A stretch of DNA of 64,000 nucleotides from Pseudisothecium myosuroides. Its lineage: Eukaryota > Streptophyta > Bryopsida > Hypnales > Lembophyllaceae. Every line of letters starts with the position of its first letter. Position 1 is the first letter of the stretch. The position numbers and the translations under genes were made by a program. The stretch spans positions 22,816,001-22,880,000 of the forward strand of contig OX637293.1 in the NCBI GenBank assembly GCA_951799445.1, in the 5' to 3' direction. Below the pieces are notes generated by a model. It had not been told where the DNA came from, made no database searches, and worked only from the letters and a program-made list of their open reading frames with translations. Below, piece after piece: positions 20,640-32,282 of this stretch.

Positions 20640-23600
20640 AGATGGTCATGACCCCCACCTACTAACGGTTTTGTACTTTTGGTTTGAAAATTTATATCAA
20701 TTCAAAGTTCAGTCTTATCAAATGAGTATGATTCCACTTGTATTTCTGTCAATTCAACTAATTATTTCTTTGAAAATACAGGCAACAATTAGCACATTGC
20801 ACAAGATATCCAAATTGCAAATCTGAGTGGCCATAGGTTGTTCTACCTTAAACCACCATATGACAGGCAAACTGTCCAATGTAAACACCTAAGAAATGAC
20901 CCATAACAATTTTATATGATAATGATTCATTTCCAACCACTTAAGGCATTCAATATAGTTGCCCGTTGGGTTTGGTGAGGGAAAAAATTTCCTTTAGCCC
21001 AAGAACAAAACTACTGTGAATTTTTTTGGTCAAGATTCTGCAAAACCTATTCTTGTTATATAGATATGCCTAATTCCGACCATAGGCTAGTCAGAAAATT
21101 GATCGAAAATCAATGGCTTGTAATACATCATAACTAAGCAATTACATATACCCACTTGAACGGAAATACAACAACCTATGCCACGAAGATGGGGGTGGGG
21201 GTGATCAGGAATGGGTCACCTACCTCACATCAATCCATGACAGACTTTTTCTAATTAATGAGATTAGGACTTCATTAGGTTGGTTAGTGGCCAAAAGCAA
21301 TGCTTTGGGTGATGGTGATGGAGTTAACTTATTAGTGACTACTTTAAAAACTTCTACTTTTTTAGTATAAATTCATGAGAAGAAGTGATTTATTAATTCC
21401 TTCATGTAGTGGCCATATTAGAAAATGATATAAGATAGAGGTATCCATAACTGACTACTTAAGCAATTATGAACATGATCTGGAGTACTATAAGGCGAAG
21501 CAAATATTTTCCTATGTACAAAGATAGAAATGACAGGGATTGCAAAAAAATGGTAATTTTATTGCTTAAACTGAAATTACTATAAATTTTGAAAGCCAGA
21601 AGTTGGTTTGGACCCATGTCTAATGTCTAAACTATTCCAACACTACTTCTTGTTCACTTTGGCACTCCAAACCAAAGACATGTCTTGTGACAAGAATAGA
21701 GGAATTGATGGTGGAAAACCAAAAAATGATGGTTGGAAATTATTTCTAGCCTCTCCTGAATTTCAGACACCCTATTGATTGTTGATGAGGCGGTGTTTGG
21801 AAATGGGTGCTTCCACATTAGCCATATTAGGAAATATTGTGACTATTGTAGGTGGTAAGATGACCACTATGGTTATACTTTTTGGTGATTTTGAAGTAGT
21901 CTAGAGATTGTTTTGGGCCAATTGGGTAGCACCCTTCAAAAATTCATAACAAATTCATACTTTGTCAAAAAAATAAAATTTCAATTGCTCTCTCCATTTC
22001 TCACATTTGTTTTTATGTAAATTAAAAAAAATTCAATCATGTCAATAAGGCAAGGTAATCATTCTGCCTCTCATAGGTTTGTTTACCATTATCATTCAAG
22101 ACTTTGTCCATAGTCTAAGCTCAACGCGAAAGTCATGGGCTTGTTGGACTTGTTGACATTGATTCAGAAGTTGAAGCCATTAGGAACACCTTGCCGTGCC
22201 CTGGTTGCTGCTTAGAATAAAGTAGAAACACCCCAAAGCGTCCATGTTCCCATTTTTGTACTCTAGAGTACCACTAAATGTGTCCCAAGACTTTTGTTAA
22301 TGTCTCCTACAAATACTGAACTCTAATTTGCTGACGCATTTGAAGGACACATACTTAACTTTGATTTGTTGATTACTAATTTCTATAGATTTTGGTCCAG
22401 GGGCCACCTATGTGATAGTTTAAGTGGTTTAGGGAGCTCGCACTTTGAAAAATCATAGAAATTACATACCACATCTAAATTATTATTTTTTTTTAATATT
22501 CATGATTATCACTTGCTAATACTACAAAATATTAAAGATGCTTCCAACTATGTTGAATTGCTAATATTGACGTTTTTGGATGTTCCCATCGTAAAAATCA
22601 ATCCCCAAAACATTTTTTTTTCTTGAAACCCATGGACAAATTCTATTGTTAAGGAAAAAGTACATAGAATCAAAAGACCACCTCCTTGGCAAAGATCTTT
22701 ACATCCCGAAACATGGTTTGAAAGTATTGAGAAATTAGAAGTGCACAATTTCAAAATAAAAAAAAAATTATCAATTTTTGGGAATCAATCATGTGCAACC
22801 AAGCAAACAAGTATGTTGTGACTTTGAGGCTTTGTCCATTCCAACTAAATCGTAACCATGGTATGGAGTGTGAATGTGGTTGTAATTGGATTTGGAAACT
22901 TGGATTCCAAAGAGTCGTTGCCAGTCTTTGTCCAAGAAACACAGCCAATACATCGTGAAATCGCCTCAAAGAGATGGAAGGTCGGTACCCCCACCAACTG
23001 CCACTTTTTGTTCTATAACTATGAGACTTATTATTATTAGACTAATTAAATTTTCATATTTTTTTGTTGGCAAGCATTTTTCTTTAAATTTTTTGTGAAG
23101 TGCTAATGTGGCGATGTAAAATGTTATATTGGTGTTTCAAATTTCAACATTCATCTACATATTGGATAGAAAATATCACATTTATACATGTCATATGTCC
23201 ACAATTTTGTTTTCATCTAAGGTGAATGCAAGAAATACCTGGCAATTTTGTTGCATGTTTATAGTACTCATAATTTTTTTCCTGGAGTATTTTACATTAG
23301 AAAAATAATTTTAAAAAAATAAAAAAATATGGCTAATGTATACACCTTTAAAATGAAGGTAACTACCAAAAGAAATGTATAGAAAAATTCTCTAAGCAAG
23401 AGAACTAGAAAAGTGCCATATCTCAAGAAAATGGATATTTTGATGTTTTAATTAGTTAGAAATAGGAAAGAAAACTAAATACATAAAATAAAAATTGGCC
23501 ATTTGTAACAATGGTCATTCACCCAAAAAAACTCCAAAATAATATTTCATATGTTACAAAATGCAAACAAAAAGAAGCGCATTTTGTGGACTTCCTCACC

Positions 23601-24229
23601 ACATAAAATTAGTTATTTTTAGAATTCCTTTGGACAATAGCTACATGTCTACTAGAAGACCATTCCCTCCAAGTTTCAGCTCAAAATTCGTTTTGGGGGG
23701 TACTAAATAGTACTAAAAAACTCCAAATTGGCAAGTGTGACGTAAAATTGGGGGCTATTTTTGGATTAGTAAAATATTTTTGAAAATTAAAAAAAAATTA
23801 GACAAGGTGTATAATAGTCATGAGTACCTTACCTATAAATCTTGAGTCATTTGGAGGCAGAAGGCAAAAGTTATGGCTAAAAAACAAACCAACATACAAG
23901 GTGTGACGTAAAATAGTACATGTGTTTTTTGCAACACCTCCACAATTTGGCGATTTCATCCAAGCTTTCAAAAGCTTGTTGCTAAGCTCTGAAATCTGGA
24001 AACAACAAACAAATGCAATCTGGAAAGTTGCTGATATAACATTCAGTAGCCTTCAAAGAGGTTGCCTTTTCCTCTTTGGAGTCCTCATCCACGACTTTCA
24101 TCCATGACTTTCATCCCCACATAATTAATGTAAGCTTCGGTATTAGGATAGTGACAATACATTATGATATGTTCCATTTTTTTTTCTTAATTTTAGGACT
24201 AAACAAACAAATCAACAAATATTTGTAGT
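20640..24229. other. noncoding, duplicated block 1 interior with interspersed repeats
   Basis: No gene recognised. Segments align in order with 56580-58430 of block 2. Within it are a copy of the dispersed ATTCAAGACTTTGTCC repeat (22095), an R3 repeat (22733-23000; relatives at 60290 and 61196, sharing CATGTGCAACCAAGCAAACAA), and an R1 copy (23096-23280). None of the frames of 60-75 codons in this interval is conserved between repeat copies. Confidence 0.5.
23225..23935 (-). mobile_element. inverted relative of the element inside P450-B intron 7
   Basis: The sequence is the reverse complement, with divergence, of 37309-37937: shared landmarks are CTCCAAATTGGCAAGTGTGA and its complement, TTGTGGACTTCCTCACCAC, and the AGACAAGGTGTATAATAGTC end. 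Terminal motifs are less well kept than in the 37309 copy. Noncoding. Confidence 0.65.
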
Positions 24230-24275
24230 GAAAGATGTTGGCCAAAAATCCAATGAGTAATACACCAATGGCTTA

Positions 24276-24279
24276 TTAA
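24276..24279. other. empty TTAA target site matching the element at 58433
   Basis: Block 1 reads GGCTTATTAATATTTGCAAT. Block 2 reads GTATTATTAA, then the 0.93-kb element, then TTAATCTTTGCAATCAATAAC. Flanks on both sides are closely similar for more than 100 bp, so this is the unoccupied site. Confidence 0.92.
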
Positions 24280-24299
24280 TATTTGCAATCAATAACTTA

Positions 24300-24660
24300 T
24301 TTTGGGTTTCGTAGTTAAAAGACAACTCTATATATATACACATGGGGTGGTAAGAGGTAGAGCAACCCATGTGGGATAAATAAATTAGAATTTGTAGGTT
24401 CTCATGCACTCATAGTTAAGTCAAAAACAAAGAATTGTGTTGAAAGTAGAATTTCAGACCTCATTTAGGCATAGTAAAATAACTTTTCTCGAAAAAAATT
24501 GAACTAAAAAAAGTTGGTAAATGAAGATAAGTTTCACCTCCAAAAATCCGTTTTGGATTTTGAATCTCCAATCAAAAGTTATGGACAAATTTCGGAGAGG
24601 GGTTGGAATGGATTTTAAAAAGTGTTAAAGAAAATGTCCATTCCATTCCAACCCCATATG
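24300..24660. repeat. half copy of the F3 foldback repeat
   Basis: Corresponds to the left arm of the 59406-60012 foldback (GTAGAGCAACCCATGTGGGA, GACCTCATTTAGGCATAGTA, TCTCCAATCAAAAGTTATGG) but stops near 24655 without the right arm. It marks approximately where block 1 similarity to block 2 ends. Confidence 0.7.
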
Positions 24661-25204
24661 TAAAAGTTCTATTGGTAGATGATCTAAATTTAACATCTAA
24701 AATGGATGAGTTTTGATTTAGAGGTGGTTTACATTCTCAAATTTTATATCTACTTATTGTGTGCAATTTTGGAGTGTTACATTTAGGTAGGTGTTAGAAT
24801 TGGGTGGCTATCTTGTCCCAATTGGTGTTTTAATGCTGGGGTGTTGGGTAAGGATAATCAAAATTCACCACTGTGGAGCATAGACAGTCTTATTATTAGA
24901 CTGGCAAACTTTCTAAATTGTTCTCATTGGGATTGAATGAGGATTCCCATTCACCTAAGTGGAATGCGGTATTTGGATAGAGTTTGCAAACATTATGAAA
25001 AGTCAAAGGATTTTGGTAGGTCTCCGAAATTTGCTATGATAATAGGAACATGTTGATTAAGGGATACAAACCAGCTGAACATTTGATCAAGTGCTCTTTT
25101 GGGACCCCGTTTGGGACTCTGGAGATTTTGGCCGTCTCTAATTTAGGGTTTGATGTGAATTGCTGTGTGGAATGCTGAGTTGCCTGTTGTTCTGGCTTTT
25201 GCAG

Positions 25205-25846
25205 TGCCGCTATGGGAATTTTTGATGCCATGCAGCTATGTAGAGCAGACGTGTCCACCATTTGCTTCGGTTTGGCTGCTTCAACAGCAGCTATAGTTCT
25301 CGCAGGAGGTACGAGGGGGAGGCGATTTGCAATGCCTAATTCCCGTATTATGATGCATCAACCCCTAGGAGGTGCGAGTGGTCAGGCCATTGACGTGGAA
25401 ATTCAAGCTAAGGAAGTCATGTACCATAAGAGCAATGTAATACGTATTCTATCTGAGATTACAGGGCGTTCTGTTGAACAGGTATGGTTCTTTGTAATCG
25501 TGTTCATATTTTTCCTAGTGAGATTGACAAGCTCTAAAGGGTGTGACTGATGAATTTTCTTGAGTCGGAAAACAATAAGTTAAATGTTATCTCAAGTTCG
25601 AATGTGATGAGTTTATGGTCATTGATTCTCCAGGTAGAGAAGGATATCGACAGGGACCGCTACATGTCTCCCGTCGAAGCAATGGAATATGGGATCATTG
25701 ATGGGGTGATCGACAAGGATGCAATCATTGCTATAAATGAATTGCCTGTCGTGTCTGAAACTAAACCTCGGAAGGAGAATTTAGATGCTATGGAAAATCC
25801 ACGGAAGTTCCTAAGCCCTGAAATTCCTGACGATGAGATATATTAG
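25205..25846 (+). CDS. CLPP4: chloroplast ClpP4-type protease subunit, C-terminal two exons only
   Basis: Encodes part of a nuclear-encoded subunit of the plastid stromal Clp protease. Two exons are clear: 25205-25481 (preceded by TTCTGGCTTTTGCAG) and 25634-25846, joined across a 152-bp intron (AACAG|GTATGG to TTCTCCAG|GTAGAG); stop TAG at 25844. They give 162 residues. The Ser-His-Asp triad is visible: S in GLAASTAA, H in MMHQPLGGAS, D in DRDRYMSP. The motif SGQAIDVEIQAKEVM and the C-terminus SPEIPDDEIY are those I associate with ClpP4 rather than ClpP3, P5 or ClpR. The exon begins in phase 2, so upstream exons for the transit peptide and N-terminal half (including the NSPGG motif) are required, yet none is visible on the plus strand back to position 1. 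It is therefore either the tail of a gene with a very long intron or a truncated copy. Both exons are uninterrupted. Confidence 0.9.
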
Positions 25847-26479
25847 TTCTTTCAGATTATCAATATATTCAGTCCATGTAGAGATTTTTTTTTAGCCTTT
25901 CCCTTCCTTTTGGAGCTCTTCTTTCAAATGCCCTTTTCTCAACTCATACTTTTGCTTGTTTCTAAGTTGACATCTGCTCTGCTGCATCGAATAGTTTACT
26001 GTATCATCTGCGAGTGAATTGATACTCTAGAAACTAATAACGATTCTCGAACAAGGTCTGAAACTGTGCATTCGGAAACCTGAATTGAAAATCACTTCGG
26101 GTGCTATCCTCGGGTGTGCTTCTCACCTTTAGGGCTGAAGTTGGAGTTCTCCGAACCTACCCGGAGTTTGTGCAAAGCACAACTGTTGATCAAAGGATGG
26201 GTTTTCAAATAGGAAGTTCATTTCTGAAATCCAATGGAAGACTTCAATAACAACAATGCAGTAGTACTATAGCTGTTATCTACAATCTCTGAATGAACAG
26301 AATTTCCTATCCTACTGTATTCCAAGGAGGTCTTGTGAAGGAGTAAGGACGAAAAATTTGGATACTGAAACCCCACCCCTCTAGATAACTGCCCAAAATG
26401 TGCATCTTTGAACATGAGAGCTGAGTGTCAATGTTTTGTACATCTGTAATCTGTTTGAATATACAAAAGTACAACCATC
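25847..26479. other. ClpP4 3' flank
   Basis: Likely contains the 3' UTR just after 25846 (TTAGTTCTTTCAGATTATC). The rest is single-copy, moderately GC-balanced sequence with no recognisable exon. A frame around 26130-26250 stays open but matches nothing I know. Confidence 0.4.
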
Positions 26480-27677
26480 TACACTGAATAAATAGTGAAA
26501 TTAGGTTGCCTCTCACTAATTTTTTTGACATTTTACACTAAATTAGTATTTATTGTTACTCTATTGTACAATGCCCTACAACAAAGGTTGATGCCCCCTA
26601 TTTGGACCCTTCAGTTTCCTTGGCATTACTTAGAATGTAGTTGACATTTCTTGTTTCCTCAATCAACATTTGTATCTAACACAATCCCTTTCAAGCATAC
26701 CAAATTTTCAGATTTCTTGGCATTACTCAGAATGTAGTTGACTTTTCTTATTTCCCTCAATCAACATTTGTATTTGACGTAATCCCCTCCAGCATACCAA
26801 ATTTTCAATTTCAAAAAATAGAAACTCCATTTTTGGTGAATTTTAAAAGAAAATAATTCATGTATTTACATGAAAATTCATAGAAAAACATTAGTGATGA
26901 ATTTTTAAAACTTAATTGTAGAAATATGTAGGAAACATCTACATGCATATCTTTTCTTCAATAAGCATCTATAAAAAACTTTCACAATTCTTTCTATAGA
27001 GGTTGCAATGGGGATGTTAATAGTGTCCAAATTTTTGAAAATTTATATCTCTTCATTGTAATTAGATTTGGTAAAGTAACGTACCATCACGCTCAAATGA
27101 GATAATGAGATAATTACAATAAAGGGATATGAATTTTCAAAAATTTGGGTACTATTCATACGTCCATTGCAGCCTCTATAGAAGGAATTGTATTACTTTT
27201 TTGAAGATGCTTGTTGAAAAAAAGATGTGCTTATAGATGTTTCCTACATATTTCCACAATTAAGTTTTAAAAATTCATCACTAATGTTTTTCTATGAATT
27301 TTCATGTAAATACATGAATTATTTTCTTTTAAAATTCACCAAAAATGGAGTTTCTATTTTTTGAAATTGAGAATTTGGTATACTGGAGGGGGATTGTGTT
27401 AGATACAAATTTTGATTGAGGGAAATAAGAAATGTCAACTACATTCTAAATAATGCCAAGAAAATTGAAGGGTCCAAATAAAGGGTATAAAGCTTTGTTG
27501 TAGGACACTGTACAAGGATGCATTAATTTTCATCAACCTAAAAACATGTGTACCAGTCTAGGGGCGAGTTTAGAGAGTTGCATGCGTCTCCATGGAAACA
27601 AGTGGTGAGTAATGAAATAACTTTTTTGGATAAGGCAACCTAATTGTCAAGGCGACCTAATTTTTCTATTTTGTGTA
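26480..27677. mobile_element. 1.2-kb foldback element with CACTA-like caps
   Basis: Two arms of about 550 bp are inverted copies meeting near 27085. Paired landmarks include TTTGGACCCTTCAGTTTCCT with AATTGAAGGGTCCAAATAAA, and TTCTTTCTATAGAGGTTGCA with its complement at about 27165. The outer ends carry AGTGAAATTAGGTTGCC (26502) and GGCGACCTAATTTTTCTATT, as in the 250-bp MITEs at 16334 and 46915, and TA borders both sides. A transcript through it would form a very long hairpin. Confidence 0.85.
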
Positions 27678-28152
27678 CTATAGTTTGATGAGAGAAACAA
27701 AAATATTTGCCAATAGTGGAAGGACTCAGGGAGATTTGACCCCCTCATTGCTTCAATCAAGGGTAGTTTTAAAAAATTGCCCCGTATTTCATGCCGTGTT
27801 TTTTGGTATTTCTTCACTTCTCTTACCAAATTTAGGGCCTTGGATTGTAAATATGAATTCAAAATTTTAAAATTACATCATGTGTTGCAATTAAAAAATT
27901 CCAATAACTTCTATTAAGGAACAATGAGGGGTTCAATTCACCCTGGCCCTAGTGGAGGTGTTGCCTTTGGAGTAAATGCAAGGGCTTGGTCAGTTTGTTA
28001 CTTCTTGCTATAGCCAAATGCCATGCGTGCCAAAAAAAACCCAGAAAGAAATGCACGGCTAGAGGATGGCCAATTGCCATATATGCCAAAAAAAATCCCA
28101 TAATAAGAAGGTTTGTAATCTTCTTTCAACTACTAATAAGATTTAATAAAAA
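27678..28152. other. noncoding
   Basis: No gene, RNA or clear repeat recognised. AT-rich with two GCCAAAAAAAAYCCC motifs near 28030 and 28085. Confidence 0.4.
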
Positions 28153-28460
28153 TTAATCCTAAAGTCCTATTGTTCCTTTTGGAAACAAAATGGATCTTTG
28201 ATAGGCTCCTACAATCTCAGTTTTCATTGTGATTTTTTGAAACCCTTTTTTGAAGTTCAGAAAATATATTAGCTTTTGATGAATTTAATTTTTATTTGAA
28301 ATGGTGCTTGGGAGAAAAATTTATACAACTATGAGTTCAAAATGAGTTTTTTGGGGCAATAAAATAAGAACCACAAGAAGTCAAAATAAAATTTTCAATT
28401 TTTTTTTTCATAGAAAATACTTTTGTCTAAATGGAAAGATTTGATTCATTCACTATTTGG
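28153..28460 (+). mobile_element. truncated old TTAA element
   Basis: Begins TTAATCCTAAAGTCCTATTG, a degraded form of TTAACCCCTAAAGGACC. The family order follows: a GATTTTTTGAAACCCTTTTT segment, ATGGTGCTTGGGAGAAAAAT (compare CGGTGCCCAGGAAAAAAAGT), and GGAAAGATTTGATTCATTCA. Similarity stops near 28460, where retroelement-like sequence begins. No right end found. Confidence 0.65.
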
Positions 28461-29035
28461 ACTAATAGGCGCAGCTCCAAAAGGACCCCAAGTTCGTGTA
28501 GTCTGTATACTAGTGTGCAATTGCGGTCAATTGTTGGAGGTAGAAGATGGCCCTCAATATCTCTACCACTTGCGGCTGTTATAAGACCAGCCTTGATGAA
28601 ACTGTCTTACACAGATTTTACTAATGCCCCAAAACCAGGTATGCGTGGGACTTTGCCTTAACAATCCTCTACTCCGCCTTAGAAATCCCTATCGTGGCTG
28701 GTCAATAGTCGGCACTCTTATAGCAGCAATGTATACTCGATGTCAAGCTCCCGAGGCGTTTGAAAAGAAGGACCACGATGTGGTCCTTATTTTGAGGTTC
28801 TGTCATATGACTTTCCTGGTTGGACAAAACAACCATTTGTTTCAACAACAATCCATGGTGCGACCGCAAGCTGGAGCAGGCACTCTGGAAAGCCTTCACC
28901 AATCACGCTAGGGTGCCCTTAATGAAGGCCACCAGGCTCTGTGAGCTTTATCTAGATAAAGTGGACACCTTGCAGAGATTTGACAACATATCATAACAAA
29001 CTGGCTTTTTTAGTACCCGGTCACACTGAATCAAC
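28461..29035 (+). mobile_element. degraded retroelement coding remnant
   Basis: Positions 28839-28992 read, in one frame, CFNNNPWCDRKLEQALWKAF and NHARVPLMKATRLCELYLDK, then a TLQRFDN segment, aligning with the C-terminus in the poly(A)-tailed insert at 3000-3511 (shared core LCELYxDK and RFDN). Upstream, 28710-28845 stays open in another frame (AAMYTRCQAPEAFEKKDHDV). A frameshift separates the two. No poly(A) tail or target duplication survives. Family unknown. Confidence 0.55.
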
Positions 29036-29202
29036 TGAGCAAATTTTTTTTTGGTCAAATCTACATAATTATGGTGATGATGTTTAGAATACTGTCAAAT
29101 CATTAGTGCCCAAAATAAATTTTTTATAATCATCATAAATGCATTGAACTTCAATTGATTAGGGCCCTATTTTCTTGTAGTATAGGGAAGAAGGAAGGAC
29201 TT

Positions 29203-29343
29203 TAGAACTCCTTTAATTACTATACCCTCTATGACACATCAATTTCAAATTCAAAGAAGTACAAGATGGAATTTGATGGGCTTTACAATGAGATTACAAT
29301 TATGGTTCATGAAGATGGTACAATTGAACCCGTAAAGTTTGAG
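29203..29343 (+). CDS. candidate exon of unknown gene
   Basis: An open stretch reads YYTLYDTSISNSKKYKMEFD then GLYNEITIMVHEDGTIEPVK then FE, ending exactly at GAG|GTGAGT, a consensus 5' splice site. Its composition is protein-like and differs from surrounding AT-rich repeats. A good acceptor (TTGTTGTTTTAG|GTTTGTG) lies at 30093/30094, but the following frame ends quickly (VCEISIKFCFYYSSRSLKQV then QSAFGL, stop). I recognise no domain. It could be a two-exon small gene, a captured fragment or chance. Confidence 0.25.
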
Positions 29344-31333
29344 GTGAGTCTTTGATTTCCTTTTCCCCCATTTGCTTTATTTTGCAAAAATATTAAATTA
29401 GAATTAGAAAGATTGACTTAGATTTAAAATTTTGATTCAAAACATCAGGTTTATTACAAAACAAAATTTAAAATTTAAAATTTATTAGATAATTTTAGTA
29501 GCTTTCCAAAAAGATATTAAACATAAAAAATAATTTAAAACTCCAGAAGTTACGCTTGGGTGAAAAATAGTATTAGAAGTGGATGAAAATTAGGGAATTC
29601 ATCAAAAAAAATCAGAAAAGGAATATTAAAATCTCAAATCAAGATAGAAGTAAAAAAAAAAATTAAAAGTTAATTTTGGAAAGTCACAAGGTAAAAGAAT
29701 TTATAGTGAATGAAGTTTAAAATATTGAATAGCAATCAAACTATGTCTTGAGAATTGTCAAGCAACCCTGCCTTGACACCTTGTCTCCATGGAAAATCAA
29801 CAACCGTTAGATGAGAGGATAAAATAAAAAAGACCTCCCTCCATTGCCGTCAATCTAAATTAAATAATAAAATGTCCTTGACGTTGTTGGCCACCCACAC
29901 TTCACCATTGAAGAGTAATCAACACGTATCAAAAGTCATTTTGAAAAAGACGTTCAAGGCCAACAAGAGCAATTGGCTCTTCTCCAAGGTTAGGGGTTGA
30001 TTATTGTCACAATGATTTGGACAACATGTTAATTCTGGTTTTTACAATCTATTTTTCTTTGCCATTGAAGAAATTATATTTGAGATTGTTGTTTTAGGTT
30101 TGTGAAATCTCTATCAAATTTTGTTTCTATTATTCATCTCGTAGTCTCAAACAAGTGCAATCTGCATTTGGATTGTAGCATTTTTCTTTCAAACTTGAGT
30201 GTCGCTATTGTTGATTACATTGAGACAGTGTTCCAACAATTTTTAAATAATTTTTGTAGGTTTTTTGGTAGAGATTTGAAGGTCATCAAGGGCTTTGGAA
30301 AGTTTTCTATTCCATGTGTTGAAGCTATGGATTACGCAACGTCTTCTTTGAAGTCGTGGGAATTATAGCATGATGAAGAATTTCAACTCAATTTTCATGC
30401 ATATGCAACATTGTCTACAACAAGTAAGGTTTTTAATTTTGTAGCGGTAATGCACATCAGTTATTGCGGTGAATTCTTTGTTTGGTTTCACAATTGAATT
30501 ATAGTAGTTTTACTCCTAATTGCGCATTCCTCGTGATGTATACTACTTATTTAATTTCTTCCCAAGATCTTATTTTATATTTTCTTATATGATGTCTTTG
30601 TTGTCATGTTTATGGTGTTGGGATTCTTTAGTCCCTCCTATTATAGTTGTGCATTCAAAACAATGTTAGCCTAAGGGTTTGATGTGTGAGGGTTTGTACT
30701 TTGTATTTGTGATGCTTGTGTGAAAAAACTGCAGAGATTGTAGACAAAAAATTGGAATGGTGGGAAGACAAGCTGCAAAGTGAAGGATAGCTTTCATAGT
30801 CCTTTCTTCAAAATTGGTTCATTGCACCTCATATTTTGTTACATTGACAGATTTGAATGGCACTTTTTGTAAAATAAAATTGCTTGTTTACAAAGATACT
30901 CAAATAATGACTAAAAAAACAAAATATAATAGAGATTTGTATTAGAGTGTTTAAAATTTGAATGTTGAAATTTTATGATACCTATATAATTTTTAACTTT
31001 CAAATGTTGCACAAAAGAGGTAGAATGAGACCAAGAAAGAAGAGACATGAGGTCGAAGATGAAGTTGTTGAAGAAATTAGGGTTTAGGATTAATTGAATG
31101 TAAAAGTTTTACATTTAATGGAAAAATGAATAGTGTACCCCTTTCAAAATTTGTATAAATTTTTTACAACTAATAGAAAATTGACACGTATACCCTTCTT
31201 ATAAATCATGTATGTTTTTTTTATTGTTTTTGGCATGGCTTGTCACTATCACCTCAAAAGAAGCAGTAGCTGCCTATATATGTGACTTCATTTGCGGATT
31301 ACTTTTGATAGGAAGGTCAAAAAATTAAGTGCA
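29344..31333. other. noncoding or unresolved
   Basis: No recognisable gene. A frame of 88 codons at 30102-30368 ends KVIKGFGKFSIPCVEAMDYA... and has a plausible protein-like tail, but no match or splice support. Near 31021 a 20-codon frame, MRPRKKRHEVEDEVVEEIRV, is highly charged and short; I would not call it a gene. Confidence 0.35.
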
Positions 31334-31916
31334 TGACTCCAAAAGTTCCAAGACTAGTTTCTGTCAAAAACCACTTAAAACTGTTATTTCTGCTGCATTT
31401 GCCCAAGAATGCAAAAAAACATTTTTTTAGAATTTAATAGTAGGATCTTGTATTTGGCTTGTCTGTAATCATGTTACGAAAATTTCATCAAATTTGACCG
31501 TACAGATTGGAAGATATTAGCATTCAAAGTTGGACAAAAAGGTTTTTTTAAGAAGATGCTTAGATTGCTTGAAAAACAAGATTGTCCATAACTTTCTCAT
31601 CACAAGTCCAAATTAAATGAATCAAAGCTTCACATGTAGACTAAAATAAAATATTTCAAAAAAATAAAAATGAATGAATTTTTTAAATTTTTTTAAATTT
31701 TTTTGGGGTTGCCTGTCGACCTCCATTTTCGGCTTATTCTACCGTAACTTTTGCTCCCAAGCATCAATTGAAATTAAAATTATATTCCCAAAAATCCTTA
31801 TGTATTTTTCTAGCTTCACCAAAAGTTTCAAAAAATTATGATGAATATTAAGATTGTATGAGCCTAATCAAAGTTGCATTTTGGCCCCTGTAGGGCCAAT
31901 GGAATTTAGGGGTTAA
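31334..31916 (-). mobile_element. old, shortened TTAA element, reverse orientation
   Basis: The right border is GGAATTTAGGGGTTAA (to 31916). The left border is decayed (TGACTCCAAAAGTTCCAAG at about 31334). Family landmarks in reverse order include TTGACCGTACAGATTGGAAG, AACAAGATTGTCCATAACTTTCTC and AACTTTTGCTCCCAAGCATC. At 583 bp it lacks the CTCTCAACTCAATTCTCC part. Confidence 0.7.
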
Positions 31917-32282
31917 CCTTTTTAGAAAGGAAATTTTAGGAATTTTAAACTAAAGTTACAATATCTCTAAAAACAGTAAATAGAATCAAAAGTTCATAAA
32001 AGTAGTAAGTTGCAATTACGAATTTAAAACTAAATTTGAAGAACAACTAAAGAACAAAACAAAGGTAGAAGCATTTAGGGAATATTTTAAGGTTTTCAAA
32101 ACTAATTTAAACTTAGAAAATAGTTTAACATTGAAGAAATTAACGTAGGATGAAGTTTTGACTTAGAATAGGACAAATTTGGATGTAAGTCAACAAGACT
32201 TGACCAAATCAAGTCCAACTCAGAATTTAGGAAGTTGAATTAAGCGTAAAATGAATCCAAAATCCAAATTCTATTTTGGTAC

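Larger units (their letters stand above)
3850..24700. repeat. block 1 of a large direct segmental duplication (partner 35330-59720)
   Basis: Landmarks occur in the same order and orientation in both blocks: P450 last exon (4523 and 36044), P450 start codon (9898 and 42027), ATGAG site (11398 and 43629), GAAGTGCCAAAGTGG repeat (11536 and 49186), CATGTTAA site (12635 and 50417), a CAGCGGTGTGGAAACCCAGC segment (about 17035 and 53040), the GAGAAGAAGTGATTTATT region (about 21378 and 57400), and TTATTAA (24276 and 58433). Offsets vary from 31.5 to 37.8 kb because of insertions in one block or the other. Boundaries are approximate, judged by eye. Confidence 0.85.
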
